Below, one piece after another: positions 51,940 to 60,952 of a DNA stretch of 64,000 bases. The stretch lies in assembly GCA_023231065.1 (NCBI GenBank), contig JALNWE010000006.1:1-64000 (forward strand), in the 5' to 3' direction. Source of the stretch: Bacteroidales bacterium. GTDB taxonomy: Bacteria; Bacteroidota; Bacteroidia; Bacteroidales; FEN-979. Under the pieces are notes generated by a model. The model was not told where the DNA came from. It worked only from the letters and a program-made list of their open reading frames with translations, and ran no database searches. The translations under genes and the position numbers were made by a program. The stretch's first letter is position 1. The number at the start of each line of letters is the position of its first letter.

Positions 51940-52878
51940 ATGGATCTACTTACCGCCCAGGCTGTTTCCAAACAATTTTCCAACCATAAAGCCCTTGATC
52001 AGGTTACAATCTCAGTTCCCCAAGGGTGCATTTTCGGTTTGTTAGGTCCCAACGGTGCAGGAAAAACAACCCTGATCCGCATTATCAACCAAATAATCGC
52101 ACCCGATGAAGGAGCATTGCTTTTAAATGGCCGGAAACTGCTTCCTGACGATGTCATATCCATCGGTTATTTACCTGAGGAACGCGGACTTTATAAGAAA
52201 ATGACGGTCGGTGAACAAGCCATGTACCTTGCCCAACTTAAAGGCCTGAGCCACCATGAATCACTCCAACGGTTGAAATTTTGGTTTGAAAAATTTGAGA
52301 TTAATGGCTGGTGGAATAGAAAAGTGGAAGAACTATCAAAGGGGATGCAACAAAAAATCCAGTTCCTGATCACCATTGTTCATGAGCCAAAGTTGCTTAT
52401 TTTTGATGAACCATTCAGCGGTTTCGATCCAATCAATACCAACCTTTTAAAAGAAGAAATCCTGGCACAAAAGGAAAAGGGGGCTACTATCATTCTTTCT
52501 ACCCACAACATGGCTTCGGTCGAGGAATTATGTGACCATATCGCATTGATCGACCGGGCAAAAGTGATTTTAGACGGCCCTGTCAGGGAAATTAAAAAGA
52601 CCTATAAAACCAACTCTTTTACTTTCAGTTATAAGGGCGCCGACATCAGTCTCCATGATATCCTGCCATCTTCCTTTCAAATCCTGGAAGAACACAATGA
52701 TCCTGATCACCGGTTTGCTACCGTCAATTTACCTGTAGGTTTTACCCCCAATGATCTGCTCGCGCCCCTGTTATCCTCAACGACGATCGATTCACTGAAT
52801 GAGCTGATCCCTACGATGAATGATATTTTCATTCAGACTGTTACCCAACAACGGACCGAACCTGCAACGTCGAATTAA
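51940..52878 (+). CDS. ABC transporter ATP-binding protein (ABC-2 exporter, NatA-like)
   Basis: ATPase of 312 aa with Walker A LLGPNGAGKTTLIRI, signature ELSKGMQQKIQFL (SKGMQ in place of LSGGQ), Walker B LLIFDEPFSGFDP and a switch His in LSTHNM. A C-terminal DUF4162-like domain of about 75 residues follows. It is the partner of the next gene, whose ATG directly abuts its stop. The pair resembles NatAB sodium or drug exporters; the substrate is unknown. Confidence 0.9.
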   Translation: MDLLTAQAVSKQFSNHKALDQVTISVPQGCIFGLLGPNGAGKTTLIRIINQIIAPDEGALLLNGRKLLPDDVISIGYLPEERGLYKKMTVGEQAMYLAQLKGLSHHESLQRLKFWFEKFEINGWWNRKVEELSKGMQQKIQFLITIVHEPKLLIFDEPFSGFDPINTNLLKEEILAQKEKGATIILSTHNMASVEELCDHIALIDRAKVILDGPVREIKKTYKTNSFTFSYKGADISLHDILPSSFQILEEHNDPDHRFATVNLPVGFTPNDLLAPLLSSTTIDSLNELIPTMNDIFIQTVTQQRTEPATSN

Positions 52879-54252
52879 ATGAGAAAAATCTTTCTTATTA
52901 TCCGCCGGGAATATCTGACACGCGTCAAACAACGTTCCTTTATTGTAATGACCATTCTGGGCCCGTTGCTGATGGCTGCCACGATCGTTATACCTGTTTA
53001 CCTGGCAACCAGGGCCAATGAAACAAAATCCGTGTCTATACTGGATGAAACGGGTATCTTCTTTGAAAAATTCCACGATTCGGAAAACTTTAAATTTCAT
53101 TACCTGGTCAGTGATATCCAATCTGCCAAGAAAAGTTTTGCCCAAAGTGGGGATTATGCTTTGGTATATGTCCCTAAAACTGAAGTGACCCTCCCAACCA
53201 ATGCCATCATCTATGCTGAAAATACAGTAAATATCAGCCTGCAAACCTATGTTAAAAATGTAATGGGCAAGCAAATTGAGGAGCTGAAGCTACAAGCTAA
53301 ACTGCGCGATCTGCAGACCGGAAATAAAGAACCTATCTCAGTAGATGATATCCTGCGGTCCATTAAAACGTCCATTGATATCAATACTTTAAAAATTGGT
53401 GAAGACGGACAGGAATCGAGGAGTTATACAGAAGTAAATATGGTTCTTGGAATGTTTTCCGGTATCCTCATTTATTTCTTTATTTTCATGTTTGGATCCC
53501 AGGTCATGCGTGGCGTAATTGAAGAGAAAACATCCAGGATCGTTGAAGTGATCGTTTCTTCTGTTAAACCTTTTCAACTCATGATGGGTAAAATTATCGG
53601 GGTTGGATTGGTTGGACTGACGCAGTTTTTGTTATGGGTAGTACTTACTTTTGGGATCGTAACAGTGGTTACTTCAGCCATGACGACCAAAGAGATAAAA
53701 GACACAACTACCGGCCAGATATTGAAACACGATGAACCCATTAACCCGGTCGCTGCAGATGCCTTGACAACCGTGCAAAACGAACCAAAACAAGGAACCA
53801 ACGAAGTACTCGAAGCCATCCATTCTGTTGATTTTCCGGTAATGATCGGTTCTTTTTTATTTTTCTTTCTTGTAGGCTACCTGATGTATGCCGCCCTGTT
53901 TGCAGCTATCGGAGGAGCTGTTGACAGCGAAGCAGACACCCAGCAGTTCATGTTCCCCATCACCATTCCTTTAATCCTTGCTTTAGTCCTGTCACAGGTA
54001 ATCATTCAGGACCCGGATGGCCCACTTTCCTTCTGGTTTTCTATCATCCCGCTCACTTCACCGGTCGTGATGATGATCCGGATACCCTTTGGCGTCTCCT
54101 TCCTCCAGGTTATTCTCTCCATGGCCCTTCTGATACTCGGGTTTTTAGGGACTACATGGCTGGCGGCAAAAATTTATCGCACCGGTATCCTGATGTACGG
54201 TAAAAAGGTGAATTATAAAGAATTATGGAAATGGATCCGGTTCAAGAATTGA
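52879..54252 (+). CDS. ABC transporter permease (ABC-2 family, NatB-like)
   Basis: Membrane protein of 457 aa. An N-terminal helix (about 22-45), a large extracytoplasmic domain (about 50-190), then five more helices (about 190-430) form the ABC-2 architecture. The motif EEKTSRIVEVIVSSVKPFQL at the third helix is typical. It abuts the ATPase gene and should form the export channel with it. The 110-aa extracytoplasmic part is large for the family and may bind substrate. Confidence 0.88.
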   Translation: MRKIFLIIRREYLTRVKQRSFIVMTILGPLLMAATIVIPVYLATRANETKSVSILDETGIFFEKFHDSENFKFHYLVSDIQSAKKSFAQSGDYALVYVPKTEVTLPTNAIIYAENTVNISLQTYVKNVMGKQIEELKLQAKLRDLQTGNKEPISVDDILRSIKTSIDINTLKIGEDGQESRSYTEVNMVLGMFSGILIYFFIFMFGSQVMRGVIEEKTSRIVEVIVSSVKPFQLMMGKIIGVGLVGLTQFLLWVVLTFGIVTVVTSAMTTKEIKDTTTGQILKHDEPINPVAADALTTVQNEPKQGTNEVLEAIHSVDFPVMIGSFLFFFLVGYLMYAALFAAIGGAVDSEADTQQFMFPITIPLILALVLSQVIIQDPDGPLSFWFSIIPLTSPVVMMIRIPFGVSFLQVILSMALLILGFLGTTWLAAKIYRTGILMYGKKVNYKELWKWIRFKN

Positions 54253-54259
54253 TGTAAGA

Positions 54260-55282
54260 TTATTTCTTATCAAACAATTTAGACCACTCGTATTTTTTTC
54301 TTTTTTTCCAATCCATTTTGTGATATACATAGCTTATAATCAGAGGTAAAACGCTGGTAGCCTCTGCATATACCATTTTTTCATAAGCTGTTTCAACTTT
54401 TCCCCACGACGATGCTTCTTTCAGGGTAGAACTTGAACAGGCTCCATCCCGCGGATCTGCTACGGTAATCTGTATGGCATATTTGTGCATGGGGACTTCC
54501 TTACCAAGAACTTCGGCACAAATGACCGTATCCTGAACGAAGTTCTTTGGCACGCCTCCTCCGATCATAAAAAGACCCGAATTCTTTGCTGCCATCTTGA
54601 TCATAGTCAGCTCGAGAAAGTCCTTGACCGAATCGATCGAAATATGTTTTTCAGGATTATCCCATTGATGCCTGACCAGGCCGAAACCTGCGCTGCTATC
54701 GCTGAAAGCAGGGCAGAAGATCGGGACATTGTTTTCATAGCAAACCTGGACCAGGGAGTCTTTCTTTTTTGAATTCCCGACCAACCACTTCCCCATTTCA
54801 CGGATGAATTCACGGGAAGAGTAAGGCCTGGGTTCAAGGGATGAGGCTACTTTATTAACGGCCATATCGCAGGCCTGCAATTCTTCTTCATCAATGTAAG
54901 TATCATAAATTCGATCAATGTAATTGTCCCTTAAGTGTTTGTCGTCGGCATTATAGGTTCCTTTGTAATGTTTGAACCCAAGCGCCTCAAAGAAATCCAT
55001 GTCGACAATTGAAGCGCCGGTTGCGACAACCACATCAACCATGTTATTTTTTACCATATCAACATATACTTGCATGCATCCTGCAGCGCTCGTACTGCCT
55101 GCCAGGGTCAGGATAACCGTACATCCTTTGTCATTGATCATCCGGTTAAGAATATCAGCCGCATCTGCTGTATCGCGGGATGTAAACGACATAGAACGCA
55201 TGGCGTCTATGATTGGCGTTGAATCAATGGATTTGATATCAATATGTTTGATGACGGTCTTCAGTAATTCTTTTTTCTTCAT
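54260..55282 (-). CDS. Deoxyhypusine-synthase-like protein
   Basis: NAD-dependent enzyme-fold protein of 340 aa. It contains GCTVILTLAGSTSAAGCMQV and NMVDVVVATGASIVDMDFFE, the central GKWLVGNSKKKDSLVQVCYE, and SSWGKVETAY, where K295 corresponds to the catalytic Lys (human K329) of eukaryotic deoxyhypusine synthase. Bacteria lack eIF5A, so the enzyme should not modify that protein. Bacterial homologs act on polyamines, for example making homospermidine or related products, but the product here is unknown. It is 36 bp downstream of arginine decarboxylase, which supplies agmatine. Confidence 0.85.
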   Translation of the reverse strand: MKKKELLKTVIKHIDIKSIDSTPIIDAMRSMSFTSRDTADAADILNRMINDKGCTVILTLAGSTSAAGCMQVYVDMVKNNMVDVVVATGASIVDMDFFEALGFKHYKGTYNADDKHLRDNYIDRIYDTYIDEEELQACDMAVNKVASSLEPRPYSSREFIREMGKWLVGNSKKKDSLVQVCYENNVPIFCPAFSDSSAGFGLVRHQWDNPEKHISIDSVKDFLELTMIKMAAKNSGLFMIGGGVPKNFVQDTVICAEVLGKEVPMHKYAIQITVADPRDGACSSSTLKEASSWGKVETAYEKMVYAEATSVLPLIISYVYHKMDWKKRKKYEWSKLFDKK

Positions 55283-55318
55283 TTTCTAGTTTCTTTGATA
55301 CTTCGACAAAAATAATAA

Positions 55319-56713
55319 TTAATATCCTAAAATTTTCAACATTGATTTAAAACTTTGTTCCTTTGAAAAAAGTTTGGTTGTGACCTCCTCCGTCTCTTCA
55401 TCAACATCGATCAGGACATGTTTAGGCGCGGGAATCAGGCAATGCTGAATTCCGCCATAACCACCGATGGCCTCCTGATATGCGCCGGTATGGAACATAC
55501 CGATGTATTGTGTCTCGGTTAGACTGAACTTAGGGAGAAAAACCGCATTACTATGTTCCTCGGCATTATAAAAATCCTCACTATCGCAGGTAAGCCCACC
55601 CAAAAAAACCCTTTCATATTCAACATCCCAGTTATTGATCGCTAAAAGGATAAACTTTTGGTTTATAGCCCAGGTATCAGGCAAAGTATTCATGAAGGAG
55701 CTATCGATCATGTTCCAGATCTCACGGTCATTCTGCCTTTTCTGGTCGATGATGGAAAAAAGGACGGCTCCGCTTTCACCCACTGTGAATGATCCAAACT
55801 CAGTAAAAATATCGGGATCAGGGATATCATTCCGCTCACATATACTTTTAATCTGCGCCACAATCTCTTCAGCCATGTATTCATAGTCATAAGTAAAATC
55901 AAGTGAATTTTTAATTGGGAGTCCACCTCCGATATTCAAAGCAGTCAATTCAGGACATATCTTTTTCAGTTCACAATAAACATTAACACTCTTTGTTAAC
56001 TCATTCCAATAGTATGCTTTATCCTTTATCCCGGTATTGATGAAGAAATGAAGCATCTTCAACTCAAATTTTGGGTTGTTCTGTATCTTTTCCTGAAAAT
56101 AAGGAATGATATCATTATACCGGATTCCAAGACGGGAGGTATAAAAGTCGAATTTAGGTTCTTCTTCTGAAGCGATCCGGATGCCTATTTTAAGTTTACT
56201 TTGGATACCTAGTTCGTATTTTTCCAGTTCAAAAAGGTTATCAAGGACAGGAATTACATTTGAAAATCCACTGTTAAAAAGGGCAACAATGTTTTCGATA
56301 TACTGGGGACGTTTGAAACCGTTACAAATTATGTAACGATCCCTGGAAAACAATCCGCGCTCGGCAAGATCTTCAATGATTGGAATATCGAAAGCAGATG
56401 AAGTTTCCAGATGCACATCATTTTTCAGGGCTTCTTCCAGTACAAAACTAAAATGGGAACTCTTGGTACAATAACAATAGTGATAATCAGCCTGATAATC
56501 AACCTTGGCCATAGCTACATTGAACAATCTCTTTGCCCGTTGAATCTGTGAACTTATCTTGGGTAAATAACTTATTTTCAGGGGCGTACCATACTGCTTA
56601 ATAATATCCATGAGGGGGACTTTATGAAAGCAAAGTTCATTATCAACCAGCTCAAATTCTTCCTGAGGAAAATCGAAAGTCTGTTCAATGAGATCAATGT
56701 ATTTGTTTTTCAT
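55319..56713 (-). CDS. speA: Arginine decarboxylase (PLP-dependent, fold III)
   Basis: Enzyme of 464 aa that should convert arginine to agmatine. It is an alanine-racemase/DAP-decarboxylase fold III protein. The Schiff-base Lys is K84 in YCTKSSHFSF, and the catalytic Cys is C376 in GGLTCDSEDFYNAEE. The middle barrel has LNIGGGLPIKNSLDF and FTEFGSFTVGESG. It is shorter than E. coli SpeA (658 aa) and matches the compact Bacteroidota enzyme, though DAP or ornithine specificity is not excluded. A DHS-like gene follows in the same transcript; no agmatinase is beside them. Confidence 0.82.
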   Translation of the reverse strand: MKNKYIDLIEQTFDFPQEEFELVDNELCFHKVPLMDIIKQYGTPLKISYLPKISSQIQRAKRLFNVAMAKVDYQADYHYCYCTKSSHFSFVLEEALKNDVHLETSSAFDIPIIEDLAERGLFSRDRYIICNGFKRPQYIENIVALFNSGFSNVIPVLDNLFELEKYELGIQSKLKIGIRIASEEEPKFDFYTSRLGIRYNDIIPYFQEKIQNNPKFELKMLHFFINTGIKDKAYYWNELTKSVNVYCELKKICPELTALNIGGGLPIKNSLDFTYDYEYMAEEIVAQIKSICERNDIPDPDIFTEFGSFTVGESGAVLFSIIDQKRQNDREIWNMIDSSFMNTLPDTWAINQKFILLAINNWDVEYERVFLGGLTCDSEDFYNAEEHSNAVFLPKFSLTETQYIGMFHTGAYQEAIGGYGGIQHCLIPAPKHVLIDVDEETEEVTTKLFSKEQSFKSMLKILGY

Positions 56714-56790
56714 TCTGATTTTATTAAAAGTAAATCACTTAAATCACTCAATTTTTGATGATGTAAATAACCCGGATTTGATTTTGATTG

Positions 56791-56821
56791 CAAAATTATA
56801 TCAATCCGTTTGGATAATAAA
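56791..56821 (-). promoter_or_regulatory. Promoter of speA
   Basis: The minus strand carries TAATTTTG (56791-56798) with TTTA 19 bp upstream (56818-56821), close to the consensus. Initiation near 56784 gives a ~70-nt leader to the start at 56713. Confidence 0.55.
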
Positions 56822-56859
56822 CATTTGGGAAAAATAAATATTGATTTACGAATCCTTTG

Positions 56860-56867
56860 TAATTTTG
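56860..56867 (+). promoter_or_regulatory. Candidate -7 element for the 56977 gene
   Basis: TAATTTTG on the plus strand matches TAnnTTTG. Expected leader about 100 nt. The -33 box is not clear. Confidence 0.45.
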
Positions 56868-56976
56868 ACGCAGAATGTAGAATGCTGCTTATGGGATATG
56901 AAATAAGAAATGATGGGAGAGGATAACGAATAGTAGATAATGGGGTTTCGTTTTAACTTTTAGGTTTTAGCTCACG

Positions 56977-57504
56977 ATGGAGGATCTCTTACTGCTTGAA
57001 ACATCAAGGAGGAATACAGATATGCTGGCCGAAATGATCTTTCAGAAAGAAGAACTTTTTGATGAACTTTTCCGGATTTATCTCAGGAACGAAGAGCCTG
57101 TCAGTCGTCGGGCGGCCTGGGTCATCGACGCCGTTACTGAAAAACTTCCTGCCCTGTTGACCGATAAAATAGATATAATGGCCGAGGCGCTCCCTTCTTT
57201 TAATCATAATGGATTGAAACGGCACACCCTTCATATTCTTTCACGATCCCCACTCCCCGCGCAAAAACATTCTGGTTTCTTAATCAATCTCTGTTTTGGT
57301 TGGCTTGTATCTCCGGTTGAAGCGGTAGCCACTAAAATATACTGTATGGAACTGCTTTATCGTTTTTCGGAAGGGGAGCCGGATATCAAGCAGGAACTCG
57401 TAAATTCAATAGAATGGAGGCTTTATGAAGAACCTCCGGGGTTTAGGAGCAGGGGAGTAAAAGTGCTGAAAAAGCTTTATAAAGATCTTTCATTCCGGAA
57501 ATAA
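56977..57504 (+). CDS. HEAT/ARM-repeat-like conserved hypothetical protein
   Basis: Protein of 175 aa, no signal or membrane segment. It is all-helical and repetitive (EELFDELFRIYLRNEEPVSR, RRAAWVIDAVTEKLP, LKRHTLHILSRSPLP), with recurring Arg/Ala residues as in HEAT or ARM solenoids. The precise family is not recognised. It lies 122 bp upstream of secDF, but secDF has its own promoter. Confidence 0.65.
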   Translation: MEDLLLLETSRRNTDMLAEMIFQKEELFDELFRIYLRNEEPVSRRAAWVIDAVTEKLPALLTDKIDIMAEALPSFNHNGLKRHTLHILSRSPLPAQKHSGFLINLCFGWLVSPVEAVATKIYCMELLYRFSEGEPDIKQELVNSIEWRLYEEPPGFRSRGVKVLKKLYKDLSFRK

Positions 57505-57538
57505 AGTGACTTTTTAATTCCGGATTCACAAATATATA

Positions 57539-57569
57539 TTGGAATTTAAAGAGTAATTATCTAATTTTG
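57539..57569 (+). promoter_or_regulatory. Promoter of secDF
   Basis: TAATTTTG (57562-57569) is exact for TAnnTTTG, with TTGG 19 bp upstream (57539-57542). Initiation near 57576 leaves about 50 nt before the ATG. The segment TTTTGCACCCTCAAAAA repeats that at P1 of the ribosomal operon. Confidence 0.65.
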
Positions 57570-57626
57570 CACCCTCAAAAAAAACACTATACAAAAAAAA
57601 TACTCTCCATTTAAATTTAAAAGCTC

Positions 57627-60600
57627 ATGCAGAACAAAGGCGTTATTAAATTTTTCGCGATCACGTTCGTTTTGGTTTGTTTGTTTCAGTTGTCGTTTAC
57701 TTTTATTGGTTATTATTACTCCGGCAAAGCCACAGATTATGCCAACGCTCCTCAGGTAACAACATTGTCAAAACAGATGGCCAAGGGCGATCCCCTGAAA
57801 GAGGAATATTTCTTTGATTCGATTTCTAAAGCCCGTCTGGAATATTTTAATGATTCCATGGCCAACATTAATGTATATAACATCCTGATCAAGAAATATA
57901 CCCTCAAAGATGTCAAAGAACGGGAAATCAACCTAGGCCTTGACCTTAAAGGCGGTATGAACGTGACGATGGCAGTTTCCGTTCCGGATGTGATCCGCGC
58001 CCTATCAGGAAACAATCCGGATCCGACTTTTAACAAAGCCCTTCAGATAGCAACCGAAAAAGAAAAGAACAGCACGCGCGATTTTGTTGACTTGTTCTCT
58101 GAGTCCTTTAAAGAGTTAGATCCCAATGCAAAATTGGCATCCATTTTCAACACGGTTGAGCTGAAAGATAAAATCAATTACAACTCCACCAATGCTGACG
58201 TGATTAAAGTTATCAGGGAAGAAAGTAACGGCGCTATCGACCGTACCTATAACATCCTTACTACCCGTATCGACCGTTTTGGAGTTGTTCAACCCAACAT
58301 CCAGAAACTACAAACTGCCGGTCGTATCCTGATCGAACTCCCTGGGATCAAAGACCCGGAACGTGTCCGTAAACTTCTTCAGGGAACTGCCCAACTCGAA
58401 TTTTGGGAAACATACCAGTTCCCCGACCTTCAACCTTTCTTTGCTGAAGCCAATAAAAAGCTGGTCTCCATTCTGACTGCTACCAATGACAGTATTGCGG
58501 CGGACAGCCTCCTGAAAGCGGATACAGCGGCTGCCACAAAAGCCATTGCTTCCAAACAATCACTGACTGAAAAAAAAGAACCTGTCAAGAAAGGAGAAAT
58601 TACCAAGGATGCTGCCAAGAGCGACACTTCAAAAGGTAATGCCTTATTGAAACAGATGGGTTCCGATACCTCAAAAACCAACATGGCTAACAAAAGAAAT
58701 GAATCCTTCGATGAATATGCCAAGAAGAATCCTTTGTTTGCCTATCTGAATCCAGCTATTTACCAGGATAAAAACGGCCAGTATGTAGCTGGCCAGACCG
58801 CCATGGTTGGCCGTGCATTTATTAAAGATACATCACAGGTGAACCGGATGCTCCGGATGACCAAAAATATGTTTCCAAGGGACATGAAACTGGCTTGGAC
58901 CGTTAAACCACGCGAAGGTTCGAAAGATGTCCTGGAACTCGTTGCCCTTAAAATCACCTCGCGCGATGGTTCACCCGCCCTGGGTGGGGACATGATCACC
59001 TCAGCTCGTCAGGACTATGACCAGAATGGCCGTGTGGAGGTGTCAATGTCAATGAACTCTGAAGGGGCCCGTATCTGGAAACGTTTGACAGGAGACAACA
59101 TTGGAAAACAAATTGCCATTATTCTTGATGGCTATGTTTATAGTTATCCAAATGTTAATAGTGAAATCCCGAATGGGATGTCTTCCATTACAGGGGGAAA
59201 TATGACCGTTGAAGAAGCCCAGGACCTGGCCAATATCCTGAAAGCAGGGAAACTTCCTGCACCGGCCCGTATCGTGGCTGAAGAAATTGTAGGGCCCTCC
59301 CTTGGACAAGAATCCATCAACGCTGGTCTTATTTCCTTTATCATCGCATTTATTGGGGTCCTCCTGTATATGTCGTTATATTACAATGGTGCAGGTCACG
59401 TTGCTGACATTGCCCTTTTTGCCAACGTCTTTTTCCTTTTCGGTGTTCTCGCCTCAATCGGTGCAGTCCTTACACTCCCCGGTATTGCCGGTATCGTTCT
59501 TACCCTGGCTATGGCGGTTGACTCGAACGTTATCATCTACGAGCGAATGCGAGAGGAGGTCCGGGCAGGAAAAGGTATGCGCCTGGTTGTTAAAGACGGT
59601 TTCCACCATGCTTATTCTGCCATCATTGATGGTCACGTTACAACGATCCTGACCGGTATCGTCCTCTACATTTTCGGTTCAGGCCCGATTCAGGGTTTCG
59701 CAACTACCCTCGTCCTTGGCCTTTTACTTTCCCTGTTTTCTTCCATATTCATTGCACGGTTGTGCTTTGAATGGATGCTCGACCGGGACATGAAGATCAC
59801 CACGGGCAACAAATTCACCATGGATCTTTTCCATAATATCAACATTGATTTTATCGGACTCCGTAAAAAAATGTATATCCTCTCTATCTGTATTATTGTC
59901 CCGGGGATTATCAGTATTTTTATCCGTGGTCTGGATCCAGGGCTTGATTTTACTGGTGGCCGGAGCTATATAGTACGATTTGACCAGAAGGTATCTACCA
60001 ATGATATTCGTGAATCGTTGAGGAAATCTTTTGGGGAATCACCAGAAGTAAAAACCTTCGGCCCGAATACTCAGGTAAAAATCACTACTAAATTTATGAT
60101 CAATAGCCGGGATCAAAAGTCGGATTCGATTGTCAATGCCAGGTTATTTGAAGGAGTTAAAGGCTTTTATAGGACCCCGATCACATTCACCGATTTCAAA
60201 GCAACCGATGCAAAAAAGATTATCGGGGAGTTAAGTTCACAACGCGTTGACCCGACTATTTCCTATGCTTTGATCTGGAAAGCCTTTGGCGCTGTGCTAT
60301 GTTCGTTGGTCATTATCTTTATATACATTGCTATCCGGTTTAAAAATTGGCAATTCGGTCTTGGTGGCGTTGTCTCACTTTTCCATGATACCTTGATTAT
60401 TCTCACGATGTTTACTTTATTCCATGGGATTCTGCCTTTCGGCATGGAAATAGACCAAACATTTATTGCGGCTATTCTGACGGTTATCGGCTATTCCATC
60501 ATGGATACGGTAATCATCTTTGACAGGATCCGTGAATATCGGGCATTATATCCAAAACGGGAACTGTCGAATAACATCAACGCAGCTATCAACAGTACCC

Positions 60601-60827
60601 TTGGCCGTACCATTAATACTTCGGGTATAACCTTTGTTACATTGGTAGTAATTTTTATCTTTGGCGGTGAAGTACTTCGTGGGTTCTGTTTCGCCCTTAT
60701 CATTGGGGTGGTTTCCGGTACATACTCTTCGGTATTTAATGCCACACCTATTGCCTATGACATTTTAATGGTGCAAAAACGTAAGAAAGAAAGAAAAGAG
60801 CTGGCATTGAAAGCAAAAGGCAAATAA
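57627..60827 (+). CDS. secDF: Protein translocase subunit SecDF (fused)
   Basis: Single-chain SecD-SecF of 1066 aa, the proton-driven motor that pulls secreted proteins from SecYEG. SecD part: first helix about 10-30, P1 head region, then IGKQIAIILDGYVYSYPNVN and GKLPAPARIVAEEIVGPSLG, six helices. SecF part from about 750: DPGLDFTGGRSYIVRFDQ and GYSIMDTVIIFDRIREY. A low-complexity Lys/Thr/Ala insert lies at about 285-365 (58480-58720) in the periplasmic part. Fusion of SecD and SecF is usual in Bacteroidota. Its own promoter and terminator flank it. Confidence 0.97.
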   Translation: MQNKGVIKFFAITFVLVCLFQLSFTFIGYYYSGKATDYANAPQVTTLSKQMAKGDPLKEEYFFDSISKARLEYFNDSMANINVYNILIKKYTLKDVKEREINLGLDLKGGMNVTMAVSVPDVIRALSGNNPDPTFNKALQIATEKEKNSTRDFVDLFSESFKELDPNAKLASIFNTVELKDKINYNSTNADVIKVIREESNGAIDRTYNILTTRIDRFGVVQPNIQKLQTAGRILIELPGIKDPERVRKLLQGTAQLEFWETYQFPDLQPFFAEANKKLVSILTATNDSIAADSLLKADTAAATKAIASKQSLTEKKEPVKKGEITKDAAKSDTSKGNALLKQMGSDTSKTNMANKRNESFDEYAKKNPLFAYLNPAIYQDKNGQYVAGQTAMVGRAFIKDTSQVNRMLRMTKNMFPRDMKLAWTVKPREGSKDVLELVALKITSRDGSPALGGDMITSARQDYDQNGRVEVSMSMNSEGARIWKRLTGDNIGKQIAIILDGYVYSYPNVNSEIPNGMSSITGGNMTVEEAQDLANILKAGKLPAPARIVAEEIVGPSLGQESINAGLISFIIAFIGVLLYMSLYYNGAGHVADIALFANVFFLFGVLASIGAVLTLPGIAGIVLTLAMAVDSNVIIYERMREEVRAGKGMRLVVKDGFHHAYSAIIDGHVTTILTGIVLYIFGSGPIQGFATTLVLGLLLSLFSSIFIARLCFEWMLDRDMKITTGNKFTMDLFHNINIDFIGLRKKMYILSICIIVPGIISIFIRGLDPGLDFTGGRSYIVRFDQKVSTNDIRESLRKSFGESPEVKTFGPNTQVKITTKFMINSRDQKSDSIVNARLFEGVKGFYRTPITFTDFKATDAKKIIGELSSQRVDPTISYALIWKAFGAVLCSLVIIFIYIAIRFKNWQFGLGGVVSLFHDTLIILTMFTLFHGILPFGMEIDQTFIAAILTVIGYSIMDTVIIFDRIREYRALYPKRELSNNINAAINSTLGRTINTSGITFVTLVVIFIFGGEVLRGFCFALIIGVVSGTYSSVFNATPIAYDILMVQKRKKERKELALKAKGK

Positions 60828-60846
60828 ATCCCTTGCTAAAGTCCTG

Positions 60847-60892
60847 AAAGGACCCTGTCAGAAAAAGGAATCTGATATGGGTCCTTTTTTTT
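60847..60892 (+). terminator. Intrinsic terminator after secDF
   Basis: AAAGGACCC (60847-60855) and GGGTCCTTT (60879-60887) form a 9-bp stem that can extend inward with TGTCAG/CTGATA, followed by a run of eight T. It lies 20 bp past the secDF stop. Confidence 0.88.
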
Positions 60893-60914
60893 AAGTTGAA
60901 TATACACTTTTGTC

Positions 60915-60922
60915 TATCTTTG
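60915..60922 (+). promoter_or_regulatory. Candidate -7 element for the OmpA-family gene
   Basis: TATCTTTG matches TAnnTTTG. Initiation near 60929 would lie inside the upstream frame extension to 60896 and supports the ATG at 60953, with a ~24-nt leader. Confidence 0.5.
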
Positions 60923-60952
60923 TACGTTAAACCAGCTATCCAAAGTATAATC

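Noticed and set aside
60896..60952. Upstream start for the OmpA-family protein
   Set aside because: It would put the promoter inside the coding region and hide the signal peptide.
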